From Pantoea sp. RIT-PI-b (lineage in GTDB: Bacteria; Pseudomonadota; Gammaproteobacteria; Enterobacterales; Enterobacteriaceae), in the NCBI RefSeq assembly GCF_001187905.1, contig NZ_LGIS01000014.1, positions 186,001-250,000 on the forward strand: 64,000 bases of DNA, given 5' to 3'. Shown here piece after piece: positions 1 to 9,219 of this stretch. How positions within the stretch are numbered: the stretch's first letter is position 1; each line of letters starts with the position of its first letter. Under the pieces are notes generated by a model, which worked only from the letters and a program-made list of their open reading frames with translations, searched no databases and was not told the DNA's origin. A program made the translations under genes and the position numbers.

Positions 1-3000
1 ACTGGCCGGCAGAACCGCTGGTGTTGATCAGCACGGTGGCTGGCGCCAGATAGTGACGACCGCGATCGTCTTTCAGCACCGCTGGCAATGCTGCCAGTTG
101 CTCTTTCGAGAGTTCATGGTTCAGCATGCGTTCGATATCGATCGCCAACTGGCCACCCACGCTCTTGTTACGGTTGTTCAGCGTGATGCCGGCGCCCAGC
201 GCGACTTCACGGCTTGCCTCGCCAACCAGCTGGGTTTTAAGTTCGTTGACCCAGCCATCATCCAGCTCAAAGTCTTTTTCCAGATAGACCGGCTTAGCAA
301 TTTTCTGCTCTGGCACCACGGTTAACATCGCGCGCAGATCCAGTTTGCCGACTTCCAGCGGGTGATCCATCAAGTGCAGCAGATCCGAGCGGCCACGCGC
401 TTCACGCAGTGAACGCAGACCAAGGCGGGCAAGGAACTCACGCACTTCTTGCGCCACGTTGATGAAGTACTGCGCCAGCTGACGTGGATCGCCATCAAAG
501 GCTTCGGCGTTAGTGGTTAAACCGGCCGGGCATTTGACGTTACAGTTTTTCGCCATCACGCACTTCAGCATCATCAGAGCGGTGGTGCCGAATTCGAAGC
601 TGTCGCCACCGAGCAGGGCAGATTTGATGACATCGCTGCCGGTCTGCTGCGCGCCGGAGCAGCGCAGCTGTACTTTGTCGCGCAGGCCATTGGCACATAG
701 CGCCTGGTGTACTTCGGCGATACCGATTTCTGCCACGCGGCCGGTATATTTCAGGCTGGTAACCGATGCTGCACCGGTACCGCCGGTGTTACCCGCGACG
801 TTAATCACATCGGCGCCGGCTTTTGCCACGCCGACGGCGATGGTGCCGATGCCTTCAGATGAAACCAGTTTTACAATGACGCGCACGCGCGCGGCTTTGC
901 AATCGTGGATCAACTGAGCCAAATCTTCGATCGAATAAGTATCATGGTGCGGTGGCGGTGAAACCAGCTCAACGCCCGGCGTACCGCCACGCGCTGCCGC
1001 AATCTCAACGGTCACTTTCGGTGCTGGCAACTGACCGCCTTCACCTGGCTTCGCGCCCTGACCGATTTTGATCTCCAGCTCTTCCAGCATTGGGTCAGCC
1101 AGATAAGCCGCCCACACGCCGAAGCGACCTGATGCCAGCTGTTTAATACGTGACGCGCGGATGGTGCCGTGACGTGAATAGTGCTCGCCACCTTCACCAC
1201 AGTTACTCATGCCGCCAACCATGTTAGTGCCGTGTGCAACCGCTTCGTGCGCCGGCGCCACCAGCGCACCGTGGCTCATCGCGCCCGACGCAAAGGTCCG
1301 GGTGATTTCATGTGCCGGTTGAATCTCTTCCAGCGGCAGCGATGGCAGCGCGGTGAAGATCAGTGACAGATAATCCGCAGCTTTGCCGTAAGCGGTGATG
1401 TGCAATACACCATCAGCCACATTGCTGCTTTCGATATCATCGATAAAGCGGGTTTTCAGTGCACGTGACAGCGCTTCCAGACGCTCATTCTCTGGCTTCA
1501 GGCCAGCAATCGCATCAATCAGGCGCAGCTCAAACTGGTTCAGGCTGCCGTTCACCGCTTCGCATTGCAGACCACGCGTAGCGAAGCCGTTGTTGACCAG
1601 CGAGTAGCGGCCCAGCTTGCGACCGAATTCGGCTTCGCTATCCACGTGCGTTAAATCGCATGGCAGCGCGAGGATGTCACGCAGCGCCGCAGGACGACGT
1701 TTACGTTCAGCGTGCATCAGGCCGGAGAACTGACGGTAATCTGGTGTGATGGCAAAGGTGTCGATCACATCATTTGGGATGCGCTCGAAGCTGCTGTCTT
1801 TAAAGGCTTCCGCTTTGATATTGAAAGCGTTATCCAGCTTGGCCAGCGTCATCAAACGAATAAAGTTGTCCTCTTCGCGCTCTTTGTTAGCAAAGCGAAT
1901 CGGTTGTTCCGTCATATCAATGAAGGTACGTACCGCAATGGTGCCGTACGAGTGGCCAGCACCTTCTGCGCGCTCTTTGAATAGGCCGAGCAGCGGGACT
2001 TCCGCTTCGCCCTGAATTTTTAACGAACTCTGATGCCAATCAACCGCCATCTGGGCGATAGCCGGGAAGCCTGCGCCGCCGACCGGCGTTTTGATATTCG
2101 GGAAGTATTTCTTCAATACCGGATCTTCAGTATCGAGGAAATTCGGCTCGAAGAACTCGCCGCAGCTGTAGCTCTCAACCGTACACAGGCCCACTTTGCC
2201 CATGGTTTTCATCAGCGCTTTTTCAGCGGCTTTGGCATAGCGTTTAAACGCTTTATTGCCCTCTACACCTTCACCGAACTTCTCTTCCGCACGCATCTGC
2301 ACGCCGAGTGGGTAAACGGCAGAAGCACCGAAGCCCAGCGTGGCGGCGATATGGTGTGAAGAGATGCTCTGACCGCTTTCTACTACCAGCGAAACATCCA
2401 GACGCAAACCTTCCTGCACCAGACGCTGGTTGATCGCCGACACCATCAACAGCATCGGGATCGCTGCATGGGTTGAGGAGATGTGGCGGTCGGTAATCAC
2501 GGCGATGCCGCCTTGCTGGCGTGCGAAATCCACCACCTGCTGCGCTAAGTCATCGATGGCTTTTTCCAGCGCGTTGGCGTTGGCTGCACGGCTGACGATA
2601 TCTTTACCGACTACCGGCTCATACAGCATCTCGAAGCGCGCGTAAGGAGCGACGGTTTGCTCGCGCAGGCGCAGCATGTCGAGGTGCGTCAGAATCGGTG
2701 TTGGCACAATGATCTGCTGGCCCTTGCTGCGGCCAAGGTGCGGCTTAGCGCCGAGGGCAACACGCAGCGTCATGCCGTCCGCTTCACGGATGGAGTCGAG
2801 CGGCGGGTTAGTCACCTGCGCAAAGCGTTGCGAGAAGTAGTGCGCCATGCCGCCTTCATGGTCGGACAGGCCGTTGATGGCGTTGCCGTAACCCATCGCT
2901 GAGATCTTCTCAGCGCCGGTTTGCAGCATCGGGTCCATCATGAATTTGAAGCTTTCCTGGTTGTAGTAGTAAGCGACAAAACGCTGATAGGTTTGCAGGT

Positions 3001-4360
3001 CACCACGATAACGCAGCGGAGAACCTAACTGTTCAGCCTGGATTTCTGGCAGATCTTCCAGATCGACGCGTGCTTTGCTCAGCAGGGAGAGGTAATCCTT
3101 CTCTGCTGCCAGTTTTTCCAGCGCTTCCACGGTGGTGTAAGAGCGCTTCTCTTGGTGATCGTAATAAAGCATGCCGCCGGCTTCGATACGGCCACGACGC
3201 AGCACGCTTTCTGGTGGGAAGGCGATCTGGCCCGCTTCAGACATGGCACCGATATACTCCGCCGTTTCAACGGAACGCAGCGGACGCAGGCCAAGGCGGT
3301 CCAGACGGGCGCCAATCACTTCTCCGTTACCAAAGATTAGCGCGGCAGGGCCATCGTTCTTCTCTTCATATAATGAGAAGTACTCGAGCATGGCGCGTAC
3401 TTCATTAGAGAGCGAGGTATCGTTCTCCCAGGCCGGAGGCATCATGGACACCACCGCGGTGATCAGGTCGAGATTATCTTCCATCAAACGGCTGTGGATG
3501 CTTTGGTCCAGACGCGAGCTGTCGGACTGACCTTTAGGACGGACAATTTTCTTACCGCGCGCCAGCATCAGTGCCGCTTCGGCGATGCGGTTTTTACGAT
3601 CGGTGTTCAGCTCGCCGTTGTGCGCCATCAGGCGGAACGGCTGAGCCATGGTGGTATGCGGATCGGTGTTGGTGGAGAAGCGGGTATGGAAGAACAGCCC
3701 GCGCACCTGATGGTCCGCATCGGTTAAATCTTTGAAGTACGGAATCACTTCGTTGGAGTTCAGGCGGGCTTTAAACACCTGCGTGCGCGAGGAGAGCGAC
3801 AGCGGATACAGACCGCCGAATTCGCTTTCGGTAAAAGCACGCGCTTCGATATCCAGCAGCGCGCGATAAATCTGGCGTTCGAACTCCAGTTGTTCAGTCA
3901 CTTCCTGCGGCGCAGCAAACACCCACTGCACAATTGGCAGCTGGAATGGCAGGGCGGCCGGTCGTGTTACGCTGCCGTCGAGCGGCATATCGCGTTTCAC
4001 TAATACCGGGAAGTTGTGTGCCGCCAGCGTTTCTTCTACCAGACGCTCAGCATTGGCTCGCAGTTCAGCGTCTTTAGGCACAAAGAAGTTACCCACGCCA
4101 AACCGACCGGCTTCCAGCGCCATGCCCGTAACCTTACGGAAGAAGTTCAGGGAGAGATCGACGTTAACACCCGCGCCATCGCCCACGCCTTCGGCAGACA
4201 TGCCGCCACGGTGCGGGACCGTGCAAAGCGCGCTATGGGCCATCTGCAGGATCTCATGGGTCTGCTCGCCGTCCTTACGGGTAATGAAACCTACTCCACA
4301 GCTGTCACTTCCGGCTGATGGATCATACAAACCATAGGGATTCGGTTTTTGCGTGGACAT
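1..4360 (-). CDS. gltB: Glutamate synthase large subunit, divergent long form (3' end outside window)
   Basis: Catalyses transfer of the glutamine amide to 2-oxoglutarate together with a small subunit. The first 1453 codons are visible. After a 20-residue propeptide comes Cys21 (SCGVGF), the expected N-terminal nucleophile of the class II amidotransferase domain, then HTRFSTNT and HNGELNT. The FMN/synthase domain shows NCGEGGE, GQGAKPGEGGQLP and PPPHHDTYSIEDL. The Fe-S cysteines are Cys1267, Cys1273 and Cys1277 (C-x5-C-x3-C). E. coli GltB has them near residue 1100 with C-x5-C-x4-C, and its flanking sequence is quite different. The window edge falls just as the C-terminal beta-helix domain begins (SGSAGQ), so the protein should be clearly longer than the roughly 1490-residue enterobacterial form. 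Start ATG follows AAGGAGA. It lies at the usual gltB locus beside arcB. Confidence 0.9.
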   Translation of the reverse strand, partial: MSTQKPNPYGLYDPSAGSDSCGVGFITRKDGEQTHEILQMAHSALCTVPHRGGMSAEGVGDGAGVNVDLSLNFFRKVTGMALEAGRFGVGNFFVPKDAELRANAERLVEETLAAHNFPVLVKRDMPLDGSVTRPAALPFQLPIVQWVFAAPQEVTEQLEFERQIYRALLDIEARAFTESEFGGLYPLSLSSRTQVFKARLNSNEVIPYFKDLTDADHQVRGLFFHTRFSTNTDPHTTMAQPFRLMAHNGELNTDRKNRIAEAALMLARGKKIVRPKGQSDSSRLDQSIHSRLMEDNLDLITAVVSMMPPAWENDTSLSNEVRAMLEYFSLYEEKNDGPAALIFGNGEVIGARLDRLGLRPLRSVETAEYIGAMSEAGQIAFPPESVLRRGRIEAGGMLYYDHQEKRSYTTVEALEKLAAEKDYLSLLSKARVDLEDLPEIQAEQLGSPLRYRGDLQTYQRFVAYYYNQESFKFMMDPMLQTGAEKISAMGYGNAINGLSDHEGGMAHYFSQRFAQVTNPPLDSIREADGMTLRVALGAKPHLGRSKGQQIIVPTPILTHLDMLRLREQTVAPYARFEMLYEPVVGKDIVSRAANANALEKAIDDLAQQVVDFARQQGGIAVITDRHISSTHAAIPMLLMVSAINQRLVQEGLRLDVSLVVESGQSISSHHIAATLGFGASAVYPLGVQMRAEEKFGEGVEGNKAFKRYAKAAEKALMKTMGKVGLCTVESYSCGEFFEPNFLDTEDPVLKKYFPNIKTPVGGAGFPAIAQMAVDWHQSSLKIQGEAEVPLLGLFKERAEGAGHSYGTIAVRTFIDMTEQPIRFANKEREEDNFIRLMTLAKLDNAFNIKAEAFKDSSFERIPNDVIDTFAITPDYRQFSGLMHAERKRRPAALRDILALPCDLTHVDSEAEFGRKLGRYSLVNNGFATRGLQCEAVNGSLNQFELRLIDAIAGLKPENERLEALSRALKTRFIDDIESSNVADGVLHITAYGKAADYLSLIFTALPSLPLEEIQPAHEITRTFASGAMSHGALVAPAHEAVAHGTNMVGGMSNCGEGGEHYSRHGTIRASRIKQLASGRFGVWAAYLADPMLEELEIKIGQGAKPGEGGQLPAPKVTVEIAAARGGTPGVELVSPPPHHDTYSIEDLAQLIHDCKAARVRVIVKLVSSEGIGTIAVGVAKAGADVINVAGNTGGTGAASVTSLKYTGRVAEIGIAEVHQALCANGLRDKVQLRCSGAQQTGSDVIKSALLGGDSFEFGTTALMMLKCVMAKNCNVKCPAGLTTNAEAFDGDPRQLAQYFINVAQEVREFLARLGLRSLREARGRSDLLHLMDHPLEVGKLDLRAMLTVVPEQKIAKPVYLEKDFELDDGWVNELKTQLVGEASREVALGAGITLNNRNKSVGGQLAIDIERMLNHELSKEQLAALPAVLKDDRGRHYLAPATVLINTSGSAGQ

Positions 4361-5055
4361 TGAGAGTCTCCTTAAACTTCTTTTGACATTACCTGCATTA
4401 TTTCGCGTACTGCCGCGTTACTGAGTCAGACAACGTGGCGGTATCAATTCTTGTGCCGCTCATAAAGAGCAGGCGTCGCAACACCGAGCAAGGGCTCTCC
4501 AGACACTGTTGTCACGTCCTTAATGAGCTGCTCTTTAATCCGGTCTCTTTCGGGAGATAGCTTGCATCTAGAGGGAGTCTTCTTGCTGCATAGATATGCC
4601 GAGACACAGGCCCACGAGGAAAGCTCCCAGTGGAATTCCAACTTATCGGGAAAGCGAACTCAGGTCAAATAGCCAGCTTTGTTGAGGGTAATTGGCTTTT
4701 ATGTCTCTTAACTAAATGATTAAAAAGAGTTTATTGCGTAAATATATGTCAATCTCCCGCTGCGCATTCCCCCAGGAAGTGTGAGCCGTCTCACTGTGAC
4801 CCAGCCCTCTGATATCTAAACAATGCTGGAAGGTATGCTTATAACAGCATTTAATTCTGCTGAGGGGGGTTCACACACAGCATGTATCTGTTTTTCTTAT
4901 GGCGTCATATTTGAATCAAAATGGGGCTGCCATTAGTAAAATTAATCATGCGGCGCGTGATTAAAAAATCATTTAAGTTGAATGGGTATGCAATAAAGGC
5001 GCGCAACCATTACGACGAATGGCTGCCAGAGTGCTGATTAGCACAGGATGTTGAG
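4361..5055. other. Non-coding region upstream of gltB
   Basis: No convincing gene in about 700 bases; yhcC, which lies between arcB and gltB in E. coli, is not here. The part nearest gltB probably contains a long 5' leader for gltB on the minus strand. A minus-strand TTGACA sits at 4747-4752 but without a convincing -10 at standard spacing. The middle is AT-rich. A minus-strand reading frame of 65 codons at 4444-4641 opens with TTG, has no recognisable family and is probably chance. Confidence 0.5.
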
Positions 5056-5078
5056 AAAAGGCCCGCAAAAGCGCGGCC
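5056..5078 (-). terminator. Intrinsic terminator, minus strand
   Basis: On the minus strand a GC-rich hairpin (GGCC-GCG, loop TTTT, CGC-GGCC with one bulged base) is followed by TTTT. It lies about 25 bases downstream of the stop codon at 5103-5105, so it looks like the terminator of a gene whose body is no longer recognisable. Confidence 0.6.
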
Positions 5079-5102
5079 CTCCAGATTATTCAGTTGGCAG
5101 AA

Positions 5103-5159
5103 TTAGTCAAGCGCTTTGCGCATATAGAAGGGAACGTCGGCGAAATGCCGCTGTGGTGC
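5103..5159 (-). pseudogene. Possible C-terminal remnant of a GNAT-like acetyltransferase gene
   Basis: A minus-strand frame ends in RHFADVPFYMRKALD and a TAA stop, followed 25 bases later by a terminator. The ending resembles the last strand of GNAT acetyltransferases, but this is an impression from the sequence only. Upstream, the frame runs through the arcB promoter and 5' end without family-like sequence, so any intact gene has been lost. It could instead be a chance 42-codon ORF beginning at ATG 5231. Confidence 0.25.
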
Positions 5160-5259
5160 ACCATTACAGGGCATAACCCGCGCGATATGGCAAGGCGAAG
5201 CGGCGCGGCGCGGCGATAAATACGCTATCATGAGCCAGATTTCGTTCAGGGAGCTCGTT

Positions 5260-7614
5260 ATGAAACAGATTCGTCTTTTAGCGCAGTATTACGTTGATTT
5301 GATGGTCAAACTCGGCCTGGTGCGCTTTTCACTGCTATTGGCATCGGCGCTGGTGGTACTGGCGATGGTGGTACAGATGGCGGTCACCATGGTGTTGCGC
5401 GGCCATGTTGAGAGCATCGACGTGGTGCGTTCGATCTTCTTCGGTCTGTTGATAACGCCCTGGGCAGTCTATTTTCTTTCGGTGGTGGTCGATCAACTGG
5501 AGGAGTCACGCCAGCGCCTGTCGAAACTGGTGGATAAGCTGGAAGAGATGCGCACGCGCGATCTTGAGTTGAATCAGCAGATGAAAGAGACCATCACCCA
5601 GCTGAATCAGGAAATTAACGACCGTATTAAAGCCGAACAAGCGCGTGAGCAGGTGATGGACAAGCTGCGCGAAGAGATGGCGCGGCGCGAACAGGCACAA
5701 ATCGAGCTGGAACAGCAATCCTCCTTCCTGCGCTCCTTCCTGGATGCATCGCCGGACCTGGTGTTCTACCGCAATATTGATAAGCAGTTCTCCGGCTGTA
5801 ACCGCGCCATGGAACTCTTAACCGGCATGAGCGAAAAGCAGCTGATCGGTCTGACGCCGCGCGATATTTACGATGATGAAGCCGCTACCAAAGTGCTGGA
5901 AACCGATGAGAAGGTGTTCCGTCACAATGTGTCGCTGACGTACGAACAGTGGCTGGAATATCCCGATGGGCGCAAAGCCTGCTTCGAGATCCGTAAAGTG
6001 CCCTATTACGACCGCGTGGGAAAACGCAGTGGCCTGATGGGCTTTGGTCGCGATATTACCGAGCGTAAGCGCTATCAGGACGCGCTGGAGAATGCCAGCC
6101 GCGAGAAGACCACCTTTATCTCTACGATTAGCCACGAGCTGCGTACGCCGCTTAATGGCATCGTTGGGCTGAGCCGCATCCTGCTGGATACCGATCTCAA
6201 TCAGGAGCAGCTCAAGTACCTCAAAACCATTCATGTTTCGGCCATCACGCTGGGCAACATCTTCAATGATGTCATCGAAGTGGACAAAATCGAACGCCGC
6301 AAAGTGCAGCTGGATAATCAGCCGCTGGATTTCACCGGCTTCCTTGCCGATTTGGAAAACCTCTCCGGTCTACTGGCGCAGCCCAAAGGACTGAAGTTTG
6401 TCATGGCGCCAGAGTTGCCGCTGCCGCATAAAATCTCGGCGGATGGCACGCGCTTGCGTCAGATTCTATGGAACCTGATTGGCAACGCGGTGAAATTTAC
6501 CCAGCAGGGCGAAATCGTGGTGCGTGTTGCTTATCGTCAGGACGAAACGCTGCACTTTGAAGTGCAGGATTCCGGCATGGGCATTCCGCAGGAAGAGCAG
6601 GATAAGATCTTCGCGATGTATTACCAGGTGAAGGATCAGCATGGCGGCAAACCGGCGACGGGCACCGGTATTGGTCTGGCGGTATCGCGTCGGCTGGCAC
6701 AGGCAATGGGCGGCGATATCAGCGTGAGTAGCGTTGCGGGGCAGGGTTCCTGCTTCACCGTCGAGATCAACGCGCCACGCGTCGCTGAGGAGGTTGAGGA
6801 CGACAATCTGGATGACAGCATGCCTTTGCCGGCGCTGCACGTACTGCTAGTGGAAGATATTGAACTCAACGTCATTGTGGCGCGTTCGGTTCTGGAGAAG
6901 CTCGGCTGCAGCGTTGAAGTCGCAATGACCGGTACGGACGCGCTGGCAATGTTTGATCCGCAGGAGTTCGATCTGGTGTTGTTAGACATCCAGCTGCCGG
7001 ATATGACCGGGCTCGACGTATCGCGTGCCATTCATCAGCGTCATGCTGGCACATCCTTGCCGCCGCTGGTGGCCCTGACGGCAAACGTGCTGAAAGACAA
7101 AAAAGAGTATCTCGATGCAGGCATGGATGATGTGTTGAGCAAACCGCTTGCCGTACCGGCGTTGACGGCGATGATCAAAAAGTTCTGGGATTATCAGCCG
7201 GAACAGGAGGCGTTAGTTATTGAGTCCTCAGCCGAGCAATCACGCATGCTGTTAGATGTGCCAATGCTGGAGCAATACATTGAACTGGTTGGCCCAGGAT
7301 TGATTACGCAAAGTCTCACCATGTTTGAGCAGATGATGCCGGGCTATCTCGAGGTGCTGGATTCCAACATGATGGCGCGTGACCAAAAAGGCATTGCGGA
7401 AGAAGGGCACAAAATCAAAGGCGCGGCGGGTTCGGTTGGTTTACTGCATTTGCAACAGTTGGCGAAGCAGATTCAGTCGCCGGAGTTGCCAGCGTGGTGG
7501 GACAACGTACAGGAGTGGATCGACGAGCTAAAACAGGAGTGGCTGCAGGACGTGAACGTGTTACGTGAGTGGGTTGCGGAGCGGGAAAAAGTACAGGACG
7601 TTAGAAAAAAATGA
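5260..7614 (+). CDS. arcB: Aerobic respiration control tripartite sensor kinase ArcB
   Basis: Membrane hybrid sensor kinase that reads quinone redox state and phosphorylates the regulator ArcA under anoxic conditions. Two transmembrane helices lie within about residues 20-80, followed by a coiled coil, a PAS domain, kinase, receiver and HPt domains. Key residues fall at exactly the E. coli positions: redox cysteines Cys180 and Cys241, His292 (SHELRTP), Asp576 (LLDIQLPD) and His717 (GHKIKGAAGS). Length is 784 residues against 778 in E. coli. The start is the ATG in MKQIRLLAQ, preceded by AGGGAG at good spacing; an in-frame ATG 30 bases upstream has no comparable ribosome site. The 3' end overlaps the arcZ terminator on the opposite strand. 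Confidence 0.98.
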   Translation: MKQIRLLAQYYVDLMVKLGLVRFSLLLASALVVLAMVVQMAVTMVLRGHVESIDVVRSIFFGLLITPWAVYFLSVVVDQLEESRQRLSKLVDKLEEMRTRDLELNQQMKETITQLNQEINDRIKAEQAREQVMDKLREEMARREQAQIELEQQSSFLRSFLDASPDLVFYRNIDKQFSGCNRAMELLTGMSEKQLIGLTPRDIYDDEAATKVLETDEKVFRHNVSLTYEQWLEYPDGRKACFEIRKVPYYDRVGKRSGLMGFGRDITERKRYQDALENASREKTTFISTISHELRTPLNGIVGLSRILLDTDLNQEQLKYLKTIHVSAITLGNIFNDVIEVDKIERRKVQLDNQPLDFTGFLADLENLSGLLAQPKGLKFVMAPELPLPHKISADGTRLRQILWNLIGNAVKFTQQGEIVVRVAYRQDETLHFEVQDSGMGIPQEEQDKIFAMYYQVKDQHGGKPATGTGIGLAVSRRLAQAMGGDISVSSVAGQGSCFTVEINAPRVAEEVEDDNLDDSMPLPALHVLLVEDIELNVIVARSVLEKLGCSVEVAMTGTDALAMFDPQEFDLVLLDIQLPDMTGLDVSRAIHQRHAGTSLPPLVALTANVLKDKKEYLDAGMDDVLSKPLAVPALTAMIKKFWDYQPEQEALVIESSAEQSRMLLDVPMLEQYIELVGPGLITQSLTMFEQMMPGYLEVLDSNMMARDQKGIAEEGHKIKGAAGSVGLLHLQQLAKQIQSPELPAWWDNVQEWIDELKQEWLQDVNVLREWVAEREKVQDVRKK

Positions 7615-7725
7615 CCCCAGTCGAAACTGGGGTGCGCGAATACTGCGCCAACACCAGGGAAATCGGTACTGCTGCTATTATTAGAGGTCGAATAAAAAAG
7701 CAACAGTTTGGTATTGGTTAACGCT
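7605..7725 (-). ncRNA. arcZ: ArcZ (RyhA/SraH) Hfq-dependent small RNA
   Basis: The minus strand reads GATTTCCCTGGTGTTGGCGC followed by AGTATTCGCGC, the conserved 3' segment of E. coli ArcZ. It ends in a perfect 8-bp hairpin (ACCCCAGT, loop, ACTGGGGT at 7614-7633) and seven U residues (7605-7611). The location, antisense to and just after arcB, is the same as in E. coli. ArcZ is known to activate rpoS translation and to repress many mRNAs, and it is repressed by ArcA. The 3' end is well fixed; the 5' end is set from the 121-nt E. coli length and is only approximate, because the 5' half is poorly conserved. Confidence 0.92.
7639..7650 (-). repeat. ArcZ conserved segment, copy 1 of a 12-nt repeat
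   Basis: The minus strand reads TGGCGCAGTATT within the conserved pairing region of ArcZ. An exact second copy on the same strand lies about 475 bases away at 8115-8126. Confidence 0.85.
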
Positions 7726-8114
7726 TCAAAATCACCTTAACAAATTCGCCAATGCTTGCGACAAGATTCATTAAATTGTGTGATGTTGAGCAGCGATTAA
7801 ATACAGAAAACATTAATTTGCTGACACAGTCAAGCAAGGAATTAATTTCTTTGCCATATTGCACCTTTTTTGACCAATTAATCTGTTTTTTGCCTGGTTT
7901 TGCTTCACTCGACAGCAGGAAAAGGCCGGCAGATGCGGCGAAAAACTCAATCGGGTGAAAAATTGAAGTTAAGTAAGATTAACGTGCTGATATTAAATAG
8001 TAAATTTCCATTTCCCGCTGGGTTATCCAAAACGTTTTGGAAACCATCAGCAGAAAGTTCCAGTTTCCAGTTTAATGAATTATGTAAACCAAACGTGCGA
8101 TAAATCGCTTTACC

Positions 8115-8126
8115 AATACTGCGCCA
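8115..8126 (-). repeat. Second copy of the 12-nt ArcZ segment
   Basis: The minus strand reads TGGCGCAGTATT, identical to 12 consecutive bases of ArcZ. It would lie about 80 nt into a transcript from the minus-strand promoter at 8204-8259. On the plus strand it is the perfect antisense of ArcZ and lies shortly before a weak hairpin and T-run at 8160-8164. Flanking sequence does not match ArcZ. Confidence 0.7.
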
Positions 8127-8203
8127 GAATGTGCACAGGATGGCACCAATTCAGCGGTGTTTTTCAGAATGGTCTTGCTCAACAATGAGCATCTTCGAAC
8201 ACT

Positions 8204-8259
8204 ACTAAAAATTATAGTTAAGCTTTGTGAAAGATTTTACGTGAGCGATATCACATTTA
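8204..8259 (-). promoter_or_regulatory. Putative CRP-dependent promoter on the minus strand
   Basis: The minus strand carries TGTGA-N6-TCACG (plus 8240-8255), a near-consensus CRP half-site pair, followed downstream by a perfect TATAAT (plus 8211-8216) and no good -35. With a start near 8204-8206 the CRP site is centred near -41.5 to -43.5, the class II arrangement. Transcription would run toward arcZ; no protein gene follows. Confidence 0.55.
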
Positions 8260-8491
8260 GTTAAGTGTGCAAGCCTGCAGCGCCTGCCCGGGGTAACGCG
8301 ATGGAACCGATTCCTTTTTAATGGAAGTGCTTGATGTGATTGGCTCTAATAGAGGAACGTTGATTGCGTAGGCAACAATTAACCCTCATGGCATTGGGTG
8401 TATGTGGATAAATTTTGGTGGTGAGACGCGAGTGTTCGCTATCATGACTTGGGTGATTGATTAATACAGGGAACAGGTAAGAGAAAATTGC

Positions 8492-9214
8492 ATGAGTAAG
8501 AGTAAAGGGACGCTGGGAAAACGAATTAAACTGCTGATTGCAAAAGTACTGCTCGCCTGGCTTGGCATCTGGCTAGCGGGCATTTTGTTGTTTGCGTTTA
8601 TACCTGTGCCGTTCTCCGCGGTGATGGTCGAGCGGCAGATTGGTGCCTGGTTCAATGGGCGCTTTGATTATGTGGCGCACTCGGATTGGGTCGGCATGGA
8701 TGAGATTTCACCGTGGATGGCCCTGGCAGTGATTGCTTCGGAAGATCAAAAGTTTCCTGAGCATTGGGGTTTTGACGTCGATGCCATCCAGTCAGTGCTG
8801 GATAACGAGGGTAAAGAGCGCATGCGCGGCGCATCAACTTTGTCACAGCAGACGGCGAAAAATCTGTTTCTCTGGGATGGGCGTAGCTGGATGCGCAAAG
8901 GGCTGGAAGCGGGGTTAACGGTGGGAATTGAAACCGTCTGGACTAAGCGTCGTATCCTGACGGTTTATCTGAATATTGCTGAATTCGGCGACGGCGTGTT
9001 TGGAGTCGAAGAGGCTTCCCAGCGCTACTTCCATAAACCCGCCAGCCGCCTGACGATGTCGGAAGCGGCGTTATTAGCGGCGGTATTGCCCAATCCGATC
9101 CGTTTCCGCGCCGATGCGCCCTCAGGCTACACTCGCCAGCGTCAGCAATGGATTATGCGTCAGATGCGGCAGTTGGGCGGAGAGGGCTTCCTGAATCGTT
9201 ACAAGCTGCACTAA
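8492..9214 (+). CDS. mtgA: Monofunctional biosynthetic peptidoglycan transglycosylase
   Basis: Polymerises lipid II into glycan strands at the inner membrane. One N-terminal membrane anchor (about residues 15-38) precedes a family 51 glycosyltransferase domain with its motifs in order: [14 protein letters not shown] containing the catalytic Glu, [17 protein letters not shown], and [14 protein letters not shown]. At 240 residues it is the usual length. It converges with npr, with only 5 bases between the stop codons. Confidence 0.96.
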   Translation: MSKSKGTLGKRIKLLIAKVLLAWLGIWLAGILLFAFIPVPFSAVMVERQIGAWFNGRFDYVAHSDWVGMDEISPWMALAVIASEDQKFPEHWGFDVDAIQSVLDNEGKERMRGASTLSQQTAKNLFLWDGRSWMRKGLEAGLTVGIETVWTKRRILTVYLNIAEFGDGVFGVEEASQRYFHKPASRLTMSEAALLAAVLPNPIRFRADAPSGYTRQRQQWIMRQMRQLGGEGFLNRYKLH

Positions 9215-9219
9215 AACGT

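Larger units (their letters stand above)
7726..8491. other. Non-coding region between arcZ and mtgA
   Basis: About 765 AT-rich bases without a recognisable gene. elbB, which separates arcB and mtgA in E. coli, is absent and no decayed copy was recognised. The region holds a minus-strand CRP-type promoter, a second copy of 12 nt of the ArcZ segment, a perfect 16-bp palindrome (TCCAAAACGTTTTGGA) at 8027-8042, and a weak plus-strand hairpin followed by five T residues ending at 8164. Short reading frames (for example 7752-7958 and 7900-8103) have no family signature. Confidence 0.6.

Noticed and set aside
4444..4641. 65-codon minus-strand frame upstream of gltB
   Set aside because: TTG start, no recognisable family, lies in the expected gltB leader.
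7752..8103. Two overlapping plus-strand frames of 67-68 codons between arcZ and mtgA
   Set aside because: AT-rich region, no ribosome site or protein signature; likely chance.
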